Assembly (NCBI GenBank): GCA_047626155.1 | Contig: JBLHRR010000221.1 | Location: 1 to 6,349 of the forward strand | Source of the DNA: CALGLS01 sp047626155 | GTDB lineage: Bacteria; Bacteroidota; Bacteroidia; Chitinophagales; Saprospiraceae | Length of the DNA: 6,349 bases | Reading direction: 5' to 3' | In this document: piece after piece, positions 1 to 5,951 of the stretch | Layout: each line of letters opens with the position of its first letter | Numbering within the stretch: the stretch's first letter is position 1 | Notes under the pieces: generated by a model | The model's database searches: none | What the model was told of the DNA's origin: nothing | What the model saw: the letters and a program-made list of their open reading frames with translations, nothing else | Position numbers and translations under genes: made by a program

Positions 1-219
1 CGCACCAGCAGCAGGGCCTTGACCACCACAGCTTACTTCAGCTCCAGCGGTAGCATCCCAAAGTACCCAGCTATTTTCGTTATTGAAGCCACCTACCGTC
101 ATGGTAACAGTAACTTCAGTTTGACCAGCTGGACATTGAGCCTGTGAAGTTTGGGTGCTAAGCATCCCAAAGACCATCAGACATAAAGTCATAATTTTAG
201 TAAAATTCGTTTTTTTCAT
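1..219 (-). CDS. Exported protein of unknown function, N-terminal part (runs off the left edge)
   Basis: The first 73 codons of a minus-strand gene are visible and stay open to position 1. Residues 1-27 form a Sec signal peptide: a short basic start (MKK), a hydrophobic core around residues 9-20, and an S-Q-A|Q-C cleavage site after Ala27. The mature part begins QCPAGQTEVTVTMTVGGF and continues with Trp-rich, beta-strand-like sequence (NENSWVLWD) and a Cys-Gly-Gly turn. This resembles the start of secreted beta-sandwich proteins common in Bacteroidota, but I cannot name the family. The Cys at +2 after the cleavage site is not in a lipobox. An in-frame ATG six codons upstream (235-237) is possible. 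I prefer 219 because its flanking bases are identical to those around the start of the next gene upstream (290-700). That gene is co-directional and ends 70 bp away, so the two may be co-transcribed. C-terminal domains and any sorting tail lie outside the window. Confidence 0.8.
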   Translation of the reverse strand, partial: MKKTNFTKIMTLCLMVFGMLSTQTSQAQCPAGQTEVTVTMTVGGFNNENSWVLWDATAGAEVSCGGQGPAAGA

Positions 220-228
220 GAGATTAAA
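210..228 (-). repeat. 19-nt start-region repeat, copy 1
   Basis: On the minus strand this reads TTTAATCTCATGAAAAAAA and includes the start codon of the left-edge gene. It is identical to 691-709, which surrounds the start of the 290-700 gene. It contains no Shine-Dalgarno motif, as is usual in Bacteroidota. The identity supports choosing the ATG at 219 over the upstream in-frame ATG at 237. Confidence 0.75.
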
Positions 229-258
229 TTTTTTCATGTTTTTAAATAAACAATTTGA

Positions 259-285
259 CAAAAGATAAATAGATCAGATTACCAA
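259..285 (-). promoter_or_regulatory. Weak promoter candidate for the left-edge gene
   Basis: On the minus strand a TTG (283-285) is followed after 15 nt by TATCTTTTG (259-267). This is close to the Bacteroidota pattern TTG-N17-23-TAnnTTTG, but the spacer is short and there is one extra base inside the -7 element. It lies in the 70-bp gap just after the stop of the 290-700 gene. It would let the left-edge gene be transcribed separately. In DNA this AT-rich, a chance match is quite possible. Confidence 0.2.
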
Positions 286-289
286 TTAA

Positions 290-700
290 TTAGTTAGACA
301 ATAAAGTGATCATGTCTGCTTGCCAAGATTCGTTTACTAAATTAGGATAAGCTCCTTTAGATTTGTTCACTGTCGCGTTGTATCCTCTGAAGATCGCAGA
401 TGCTGTAGCTTCGCCAGAAGCGATGTTAGCAGATACCATCTTTAAGAAAACGACACGGTAAAAGTTCTCTGCTCCTACGGTTGCAGGACTTACAGGAGCT
501 GTTAGGCCGTAAGATTGAATTTCTGTTTGGATTGTGGCAATAGCATCATTGCTCGCTTGGTAATCTACCAAGGTCTTTCCATTTGCTCCTGCATAAGTTG
601 TAGGACCAGTAGTGAAAGACTGAGCGTTTAGGCTTGTCAACCCTAGAAACAGAAATGCGGTTAATGTCAAGGACATCAGGATTTGCATTCTTTTTTTCAT
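290..700 (-). CDS. Small exported protein of unknown function (136 aa)
   Basis: This is a complete gene. Residues 1-26 are a clear Sec signal peptide: a basic start (MKKRM), a hydrophobic core at about residues 7-21, and an L-N-A|Q-S cleavage site after Ala26. The mature protein is about 110 residues, rich in Ala, Thr and Asn, with no cysteine and no further membrane segment. It looks mostly alpha-helical from about residue 45 on (DYQASNDAIATIQTEIQSYG, then ENFYRVVFLKMVSANIASG). There is no T9SS tail, so the likely location is the periplasm, or the surface by another route. I do not recognise a family. ATG 700 is chosen because it directly precedes the signal peptide, and its surroundings match those of the next gene downstream (start 219). 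The 1.4-kb gap upstream may hold its control region. The signal peptide and intact frame make a real gene likely; the function is unknown. Confidence 0.85.
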   Translation of the reverse strand: MKKRMQILMSLTLTAFLFLGLTSLNAQSFTTGPTTYAGANGKTLVDYQASNDAIATIQTEIQSYGLTAPVSPATVGAENFYRVVFLKMVSANIASGEATASAIFRGYNATVNKSKGAYPNLVNESWQADMITLLSN

Positions 701-709
701 GAGATTAAA
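691..709 (-). repeat. 19-nt start-region repeat, copy 2
   Basis: This is identical to 210-228 and covers the start codon, the following poly-A (Lys codons) and nine bases of leader of the 290-700 gene. Beyond it the two leaders diverge, apart from general A/T richness. It could be a remnant of gene duplication or a shared translation-initiation context. Confidence 0.75.
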
Positions 710-806
710 AATTTTGGTTAAAAAAATAAAGATTAAAAAAGAGATTTATATAATTATTCTTGGCTGTAGGACAGACATAGAATGCCCAGTCCAAAGCGAT
801 TTTGCT

Positions 807-826
807 TGTGAATGTCTTGCGTCACA
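807..826. promoter_or_regulatory. TGTGA-N10-TCACA inverted repeat
   Basis: TGTGA (807-811) and TCACA (822-826) form a perfect dyad with a 10-bp spacer, 107-126 bp upstream of the start of the 290-700 gene. The half-sites match those of CRP/FNR-family operators, but that family normally has a 6-bp (CRP) or 4-bp (FNR) spacer. The assignment is therefore weak, and chance is possible. Confidence 0.2.
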
Positions 827-1081
827 GCCCTATTATAACAGGTTGCTTACAATATAAAACAGATCGTCCGGTAGCTCTTCATCTTAGCTATACAATTGCT
901 AAGTGGGGAGTAAAACCGAGCGAAAGGCTCAAAACAAACTATGTTTGATATTTATGAAAAGGATTGGTAAGTTGTGTAAAAACTTTACATTCATGGGAAT
1001 ACTTTTTCTAGTGCTTAAGTTTAAAAGTTGTTTCTTTATTAGAAGTAATAAACGAGGTACTTCATCCGGGGGAATAAGTTT

Positions 1082-1100
1082 CTAACAATAGCATTGTTAG
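1082..1100. repeat. Perfect 8-bp hairpin
   Basis: CTAACAAT (1082-1089) and ATTGTTAG (1093-1100) are exact reverse complements around a 3-nt loop. No T-tract follows on either strand, so it is not a good intrinsic terminator. It could be an operator-like dyad or a structured RNA element. Confidence 0.5.
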
Positions 1101-1205
1101 TTGATTAAATAAACGCGGTAGAAGCAGGCGTTGTGAGGAGGAGATAATGGGAGGTGTTGATTGTTCTGGATTATAATTCGTTCGCTTCTAGTAGTTTACT
1201 TTTTA

Positions 1206-1225
1206 TCGAGAGCTTTATGTCTCGA
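1206..1225. repeat. 6-bp hairpin next to promoter-like module A
   Basis: TCGAGA (1206-1211) and TCTCGA (1220-1225) pair around an 8-nt loop. On the minus strand it lies about 50 nt downstream of the TATATTTG of module A (1262-1308), so it would fall in the early transcript of any RNA started there. Confidence 0.4.
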
Positions 1226-1261
1226 AACTTATGTTGTTTTTTTTGTGGTTGATATTGTTCG

Positions 1262-1308
1262 TTCTTGCTCTACAAATATACGTGATAACATTTCTTCCTC
1301 CTATACCC
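1262..1308 (-). repeat. Promoter-like module, copy A
   Basis: The 20 bases at 1262-1281 match 1523-1542 at 18 of 20 positions, and an ATACCC box follows exactly 22 nt after the shared CTACAAATATA in both copies. On the minus strand the core is GGGTAT-N22-TATATTTGTAG, where TATATTTG fits the Bacteroidota -7 element TAnnTTTG. This copy has no well-spaced TTG (the nearest is 27 nt away). If active, it would be a weaker or altered promoter reading leftwards. Confidence 0.5.
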
Positions 1309-1522
1309 AAAAGCTGGTAAATTGCATCTTGCAGATAAAAAAATGTTAGATTCGTATTTGTTATCATATTTGTAATTAATTCTTTTTCTTAAGTATTCTC
1401 TAGTATTTACTTGTACTACTTGTCGGAGAGGGTTTTCTATTTTTGTTTGTTGGATTAGAGACGAGGTGGTATTTAATCTATTCGGACAGGAGTTTCGAAA
1501 TTTGTTGTCGATTGTCCTTCAA

Positions 1523-1569
1523 TTCTTACCCTACAAATATACAACTATCTTCCTTTGGGCAACATACCC
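1523..1569 (-). repeat. Promoter-like module, copy B
   Basis: This is the partner of copy A, 261 bp away, with the same GGGTAT-N22-TATATTTGTAG order and spacing on the minus strand. Weaker similarity continues to the left: both copies are followed, in minus orientation, by ACAAT-, CAAC- and TTTCGA-containing sequence with gaps. This suggests a longer, diverged duplication. Confidence 0.5.
1534..1562 (-). promoter_or_regulatory. Bacteroidota-type promoter candidate reading leftwards
   Basis: On the minus strand TTG (1560-1562) is followed after 18 nt by TATATTTG (1534-1541). This is a full match to the TTG-N17-23-TAnnTTTG pattern known for Bacteroidota housekeeping promoters. Transcription would start near 1527 and run toward the 290-700 gene, more than 800 nt away. 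It would therefore make either a long leader or a separate non-coding RNA. No gene starts close by. Confidence 0.4.
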
Positions 1570-1682
1570 TAAAATTTGTATTTAACGAATAGCTTCTTTT
1601 TCTATATGTAAATTACAATTCAACATATATTAAATAATATTTTTCCTGTAAAAAAGTAGGAAGAGCATTTTTGTATTGCGAG

Positions 1683-1772
1683 AAAAAAAAGAAAGCCGGG
1701 GATATGAGGTGGGAATATAATTGATTTGTTTGGTCAAAATAGCAGCAGCAAAATTCGCTCCCCGGGCTTTCT
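1683..1772 (-). terminator. Long GC-rich stem with T8 tract (terminator or structured RNA end)
   Basis: On the minus strand AGAAAGCCCGGGGA (1759-1772) pairs with TCCCCGGCTTTC (1691-1702), with one bulged base, around a 56-nt loop. Eight Ts follow directly (1690-1683). The stem stands out by its GC content in an AT-rich region. The T-tract after a strong stem fits an intrinsic terminator of minus-strand transcription, perhaps of the large gene that ends at 2115. The loop is unusually long for a simple terminator, so a small structured RNA is an alternative. Confidence 0.45.
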
Positions 1773-1786
1773 ACCATAGTTTTTGC

Positions 1787-1829
1787 TTACTAAGTAGTAA
1801 TGCTACTTAGTAATTGTTTTTAATTCTTT
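1787..1829 (+). terminator. Perfect 11-bp palindrome with T-rich tail
   Basis: TTACTAAGTAG (1787-1797) and CTACTTAGTAA (1803-1813) are exact reverse complements around a 5-nt loop. On the plus strand TTGTTTTTAATTCTTT follows, giving the shape of an intrinsic terminator. The stem has only three G-C pairs and no plus-strand gene precedes it. The site could instead be an operator, or part of a minus-strand structured RNA together with 1683-1772. Confidence 0.35.
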
Positions 1830-1857
1830 AATGCAGTTCTATCTAATTTAAGATTTG

Positions 1858-1875
1858 CTCGTTCATATCAACGAG
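1858..1875. repeat. 6-bp hairpin CTCGTT/AACGAG
   Basis: Exact reverse-complement arms (1858-1863 and 1870-1875) flank a 6-nt loop. It is one of three hairpins within about 190 bp (with 1787-1813 and 1690-1772). Confidence 0.35.
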
Positions 1876-1933
1876 AATCATAACTATAAACATGACTATT
1901 AGTATATTAAGTATCATCTTTTTTTATATAAAT

Positions 1934-2089
1934 TTACTCTAATTTTGTTCTTTTGTCCATACCCGCATTACTGTATATAAGATATAGATACTTTCCTGCA
2001 GGTATATAATACTGATCGCTATGGCATTAAATATTATCATTTTGCCTTCCGAAGCTATTCTAAAACCCTGCAAAATCAATCTTTGTTTT
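1934..2089 (-). pseudogene. Possible decayed T9SS C-terminal sorting domain
   Basis: One minus-strand frame reads KTKIDFAGF, stop, NSFGRQNDNI, stop, then CHSDQYYIPAGKYLYLIYSN and AGMDKRTKLE, with a final stop at 1934-1936. The order of motifs fits the end of T9SS type A tails: a segment like 'D-x-x-G-R', then 'lpaG-x-Y-x-Y-x-I', then a Lys-rich end 'K-x-x-K-L'. The neighbouring large protein ends in a comparable way (LVDQHGRVW, then KAGVYFCGLK, then LLKKILVID). Two in-frame stops and the lack of a start make it non-functional if real. It lies 25 bp beyond the stop of the large gene and could be the relic of a neighbouring or duplicated gene. The match is short and made by eye, so chance is not excluded. 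Confidence 0.35.
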
Positions 2090-2114
2090 AATGAATTAAA
2101 GACCCTGTCACAGG

Positions 2115-5100
2115 TTAATCTATAACCAATATTTTCTTTAAAAGCTGAACCTCTCCCTCTTTTAACTTCAGTCCACAGAAGTAAACACCAGCCTTAGGCA
2201 AGTCGTTTCTATCCAGATAGACTTCATTTCGACCTGTATGTAAATTTAGTGTTATACGTTTCCACACCCGACCATGCTGATCTACCAAAAGAAGGCTTCC
2301 GCTACTGGCTTCTTCCAGGTCAATGACTATTGTAGTATGACTCTTAAATGGATTAGGGAAGTTACTTAAACTAGAATTTCCTATTGTAATTAAATCCTTC
2401 TGCCCTGTTTTATCTTCTTCCTCTTCTCCCGTAAAACGATTAACAACATTCAGCTCTTCTACATCTTCCACATCCTCGCCTTGATAAGCAACAGCCTTTG
2501 TCAAGTCCGAATGGATTGTTACCGCCTGACTCAACAAACCCGCAGCTTTTGCGGTACAACGCAAACGGAAAAATTCAGTCTCTGATCCTAAGCGCTCGTC
2601 ATAAACATTTATCCATTGAGTCGTAATCAAGCCGCGACTCAACTGGTTTAAGCCAAAATCATCATTTCCTACCCTACTTTCTTGTAAATCGTTTGATGGA
2701 ATAATCTCCACGAAGTCCAACAACTGAGTATCCAGTTCAATGGTAAACTGATAGGCTTTCAAATCTGCGTCTGTCTTTGCCCGGAAAATAATTTCAACCA
2801 TTTCTTCTGCTTCTAAAACTTGCTCTTCCATTTCAAACACCAATTCTTCCCGCTCTTCTCTCACCTCTACTCCTGAAAATGAATTCGGATTCGCATTACC
2901 ATTCACATCTCCAATTTTAACACCCATAAAATCAAGATTCGCTACACCTCCTGTCAGTGTTTCAATGAACCTCGCTTCCGGAAAATAAGAACTAAAAGGT
3001 GCTGATGGATTTGGAAAAACAAAATCAGCATCAATAAACCTCCAAGAAGTATTGCTGGTAAAAGCAGTATCAATATTTAAAATCAATTTTTTCAAATGAA
3101 CCATATCAAAAGTAGAAACACTTCCAGAACGATTAACATCTGCTGCTATGATTTTCAATGGATCAGTAAAGAGAGATAATCCTAAAATATGCTTACTGAT
3201 TAAAACCAAATCCCAAGAAGAAACACCATTAGCGCAATAGCTATTTTTGTAAGGACGCACCTGGTAGAAATTATTTACCTGCGCTTGCTCATAAGAAAAA
3301 GCACCTCCTTCATCTGTAAATACAGAAGACGTATCTCCGTTAATTATTTGCATTTCCATATTGCCCATCGGTATGCCCTGTGCAGTCATAACCAAGCCGC
3401 TCAATTCATAATCAGTTTGCCCACAAGCAAACTGATTATCCTGAACACTAACAATAGTCGTACATGTTGCCGTATTTCCTGTCTCATCCTTCACGGTAAG
3501 TATTACAGCCTGATCTCCAAGGTCTGTACAATCGAAGGTAGAAGGAAATACCGTCAATACTAGATCTGCAGTAGCAGTGCAGTTGTCACTACTTCCTGCA
3601 TTAATCATCTGCGGTAATAAAGTAAACTCCCCTGCAACATTCAAATTAATAGCAAGACCCGACAAACAAAACGCACTTGGACTCATACCATCCACCACGG
3701 TAAGATTCATAGTTGCCGTTGAGACATTTCCACAATCATCATTTGCTGTAAAATTAATATTATACTCTCCTATTGGATAATTACCACTGGCATCCGAACC
3801 GCTACTAAGCGCATATGGAGAATCATTAGTAATGACTACATTTGGATTGCAATCTACAGCTGTTGCCGAATCTATAACAATATAATCACTTTCACAAGTC
3901 AGAGACATATTAGGGGCAACCATCCCTGAAGGAACTGTCAATGTTGGTGCTTCAGAATCAGTAATCGTGATTACCTGTGTATGGGTATAATAACCATCTA
4001 ATGAACCACTGTTCGGCACATAAGTACACCAGTCTACAACAACCCAATTCCGTAAAATGGTATAACAGGCCGGAGCAGCTATATCAAAAACATTATCGGT
4101 ATGCGTAAAATCTACAGATTCGCAGTCATCCCCCGTAATCATTGGCATTCCAGCCACTGAAGGATCAGCTGATAGAGTTCCACAAACAGAAGAATTATAA
4201 TCAGAAGGGAAGCTAACCTGCACTGGTGTATTATCTTCAATGATCAAATTTTGAACACAGGTGGTACTGTGTCCAGAAAGATCTGTTACCGTCCAAACTC
4301 TGGAGATCGTTCCAATTCCACAAGCACTAATATTCTGTGTATCATTAAAATACAAAGTGTCAATTCCACAATTGTCAACCACTGTCGGAAGACCCGTAAC
4401 TGTAGTGTTAGAAAAATCATCACCACAAGTAAGTGTTACTGTTGACGGACAACTGATGATTGGAAAAATATTATCGTGAATAGTTACATAAGCAATGCAA
4501 TCATTAAAATTTCCGGAGCTGTCAAAAACCCTGAAGGTAACCGGGATAGAACCGTTATTAATATCGCTACAGTCAAAACTGACAAAAGCCCCAAATGGCA
4601 TTCCGGAGCGTTTAGCTTCATAGTAAGAAATTCCGCAATTGTCAAAACTTCCATCATCAAAAGTGACGGCGGGAATGGTGGCGGAACCACCGGAAGAAAT
4701 ATTTATGGACAAAGCCGTTTCGCAAATATTTACGGGCGCAATATCATCAACCACCATAACCATCATGTTGCAGGCACTGATATTTCCACAATCGTCTTCT
4801 GCCGAATAAGTCACCTGATGTGTCCCTATTGGTACATTATAAAAAGGCCCATTCCCTGAACCATATTGCCAGGAAACAGCCAGTTCAAAATCAGAACAAT
4901 CGTCAATAGCTGTTGCGGTCGGTAACAATACTGTTGCACCGCAAGAAATAACAGAGGCTGAAACCGTAAAATCGGCAGGGCAACTAATCTCTGGAGCTGT
5001 AATGTCTTTTACCTTTATGATCTGCGCATGGTTGATAATGGTTCCTATGCACCAGTCTGCAGCAGTCCACGTACGTATGATGTTGTAACTACTAGGCCCG

Positions 5101-5924
5101 CAACTAGATACTTCCAAATCAGAGAAAGTAACACTCAATTCGCAGGCATCGTCATTAACAACAGGCAGTCCATAAACTGTCGGTACTCCTGTTAAAGAAA
5201 GTTCCGCAGGATCCTGACTACAATCCAATAATGGCTGTTGAAAACCATCTAAATTAACAGGAAAAACAATATCTGCAACGCTTGCTCTTTTCAAGTAAAT
5301 CATTTGCACGCAAGTGTCTGCTAAGCCACTGGCATCAGCAACCCACCATTTTCTTTCGATGCGGGCCGTAACGTTTACTCCGTTGTGAATAGTCGTACAA
5401 GGAAGATTAATATAAGTATCAGCATAGGAAAAATCGTTATTAGAAAATACAGTACAATTATCAGTAGCAGTAGGGTATCCGGCGATCAATGGCGTAGTTT
5501 CCTCATTGCAATTGATAATGGTATCTGCGCAGAAAATTTGAGGAAAAGCATAATCGTTTACCTGAACATTTGACCAGCAATAGTTACCAGTCGCATCATT
5601 TGTCACCTTCGCTTCCAGTATATCGCCAAGATGATTACAATTCAATACATCACCGATATTCTGACTATTCCAATAGATACTTACCGTGAAATCATCAGGG
5701 TTACAATCCGGGTCGATTAACAATGAATTAACAGAAATCAGCGCTTCTCCTGATTGATTCAAGGAGACAGAGAAAAAACCGTTACAAGCAATGGTACACT
5801 GTGCATTGGCAGAAAAGCCGGAAAGGAAAGAAAGCGCTATAACCACAAAACCAGCCCAATTCAGTGCAATTGCCCTGATGGTACCTGAGGTTTTTAATGT
5901 TGTGGTTAACAAATGCTTCCGCAT
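2115..5924 (-). CDS. Giant secreted multidomain protein with T9SS tail: HYR-like modules, dockerin- and cohesin-like domains
   Basis: This 1269-residue protein is probably exported by Sec and then moved to the surface or medium by T9SS. Residues 1-41 are a long signal peptide (hydrophobic core about 24-36, cleavage at S-A-N-A|Q). Residues 43-832 are nine modules of about 80-90 residues, mostly with paired cysteines, in the order C-A-A-B-C-A-A-B-C. A modules have W-x-x-x-D motifs (W286 to D290-W291-C292; W627 to D631-W632-C633). B modules are HYR-like with D-D-C-G-N (377-381, 729-733). C modules have D-x-x-G-N (110-114, 468-472, 813-817). Residues 838-890 resemble a carboxypeptidase-regulatory fold. 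Residues 903-950 are dockerin-like, with one good calcium loop (D929, N931, S933, S935, D940). A G-D-V-N-G-N motif follows at 1005-1010. Residues 1027-1163 look cohesin-like, and 1180-1269 are a type A sorting domain (NFPNPF at 1188-1193, final KKILVID). No catalytic domain is seen. An adhesin or matrix role is inference. ATG 5924 directly precedes the signal peptide. Confidence 0.92.
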   Translation of the reverse strand: MRKHLLTTTLKTSGTIRAIALNWAGFVVIALSFLSGFSANAQCTIACNGFFSVSLNQSGEALISVNSLLIDPDCNPDDFTVSIYWNSQNIGDVLNCNHLGDILEAKVTNDATGNYCWSNVQVNDYAFPQIFCADTIINCNEETTPLIAGYPTATDNCTVFSNNDFSYADTYINLPCTTIHNGVNVTARIERKWWVADASGLADTCVQMIYLKRASVADIVFPVNLDGFQQPLLDCSQDPAELSLTGVPTVYGLPVVNDDACELSVTFSDLEVSSCGPSSYNIIRTWTAADWCIGTIINHAQIIKVKDITAPEISCPADFTVSASVISCGATVLLPTATAIDDCSDFELAVSWQYGSGNGPFYNVPIGTHQVTYSAEDDCGNISACNMMVMVVDDIAPVNICETALSINISSGGSATIPAVTFDDGSFDNCGISYYEAKRSGMPFGAFVSFDCSDINNGSIPVTFRVFDSSGNFNDCIAYVTIHDNIFPIISCPSTVTLTCGDDFSNTTVTGLPTVVDNCGIDTLYFNDTQNISACGIGTISRVWTVTDLSGHSTTCVQNLIIEDNTPVQVSFPSDYNSSVCGTLSADPSVAGMPMITGDDCESVDFTHTDNVFDIAAPACYTILRNWVVVDWCTYVPNSGSLDGYYTHTQVITITDSEAPTLTVPSGMVAPNMSLTCESDYIVIDSATAVDCNPNVVITNDSPYALSSGSDASGNYPIGEYNINFTANDDCGNVSTATMNLTVVDGMSPSAFCLSGLAINLNVAGEFTLLPQMINAGSSDNCTATADLVLTVFPSTFDCTDLGDQAVILTVKDETGNTATCTTIVSVQDNQFACGQTDYELSGLVMTAQGIPMGNMEMQIINGDTSSVFTDEGGAFSYEQAQVNNFYQVRPYKNSYCANGVSSWDLVLISKHILGLSLFTDPLKIIAADVNRSGSVSTFDMVHLKKLILNIDTAFTSNTSWRFIDADFVFPNPSAPFSSYFPEARFIETLTGGVANLDFMGVKIGDVNGNANPNSFSGVEVREEREELVFEMEEQVLEAEEMVEIIFRAKTDADLKAYQFTIELDTQLLDFVEIIPSNDLQESRVGNDDFGLNQLSRGLITTQWINVYDERLGSETEFFRLRCTAKAAGLLSQAVTIHSDLTKAVAYQGEDVEDVEELNVVNRFTGEEEEDKTGQKDLITIGNSSLSNFPNPFKSHTTIVIDLEEASSGSLLLVDQHGRVWKRITLNLHTGRNEVYLDRNDLPKAGVYFCGLKLKEGEVQLLKKILVID
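3429..5798 (-). repeat. Coding super-repeat: C-A-A-B-C-A-A-B-C module array
   Basis: This part of the large gene encodes residues 43-832. Approximate module borders in residues are C0 43-127, A1 128-216, A2 217-308, B1 309-396, C1 397-486, A3 487-566, A4 567-657, B2 658-747 and C2 748-832. The distance from C0 to C1 is 354 residues and from C1 to C2 351 residues. A1 pairs with A3 (both end in C-V-Q), A2 with A4 (both W-x-x-x-D-W-C then H-x-Q), and B1 with B2 (P-I-G then D-D-C-G-N). The DNA copies are well diverged, so the duplication is old. Confidence 0.7.
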
Positions 5925-5951
5925 ATAATGTAGTTGCCGCTTTCGCTAAGG

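Larger units (their letters stand above)
701..2114. other. Long AT-rich non-coding interval
   Basis: This 1.4-kb stretch lies between two minus-strand genes and contains no convincing intact protein gene. Open frames on the plus strand at 903-1085 and 1161-1349 give low-complexity translations without a signal peptide, domain or usable start context. It does contain two copies of a promoter-like module (1262-1308 and 1523-1569), short perfect hairpins (1082-1100, 1206-1225, 1787-1813, 1858-1875), a long GC-rich stem with a T8 tract (1683-1772), and a possible decayed T9SS tail (1934-2089). No tRNA- or rRNA-like sequence was seen. Confidence 0.7.

Noticed and set aside
903..1085. Plus-strand open frame of 60 codons
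   Set aside because: The translation is low-complexity and basic, with no signal peptide, domain or plausible start context, and a perfect hairpin follows closely. It is likely chance in non-coding DNA.
1161..1349. Plus-strand open frame of 62 codons with a hydrophobic start
   Set aside because: The hydrophobicity comes from T-rich DNA. It runs across the promoter-like module A and a hairpin, and has no recognisable domain.
1207..1364. Minus-strand frame of about 50 codons across module A
   Set aside because: It has no domain or start signal. The matching part of module B is in a different frame and hits a stop, so the shared sequence is not conserved as protein.
1690..1772. Miniature transposable element bounded by the 12-13-bp inverted repeat
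   Set aside because: No target-site duplication is visible on the flanks, and the T8 tract next to the stem fits a terminator or RNA structure better.
1613..1777. Minus-strand frame of 54 codons covering the GC-rich stem, with a Cys-Cys-Cys and a Phe-Phe-Phe-Phe run, considered as an attenuator leader peptide
   Set aside because: The Phe run is encoded by the T-tract itself, and no amino-acid biosynthesis or tRNA synthetase gene lies downstream. The structure explains the sequence better than coding does.
2096..2114. Short dyad ACCTG-TGA-CAGG just after the stop of the large gene, considered as a terminator
   Set aside because: The stem is only 4 bp and lacks a proper T-tract; the stem at 1683-1772 is a much better candidate.
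3285..5573. Several open frames on the plus strand, and one minus-strand frame in another phase (4484-4690), inside the large gene
   Set aside because: They are shadows of the repeat-rich 1269-residue gene, whose reading frame is supported by signal peptide, domains and sorting tail.
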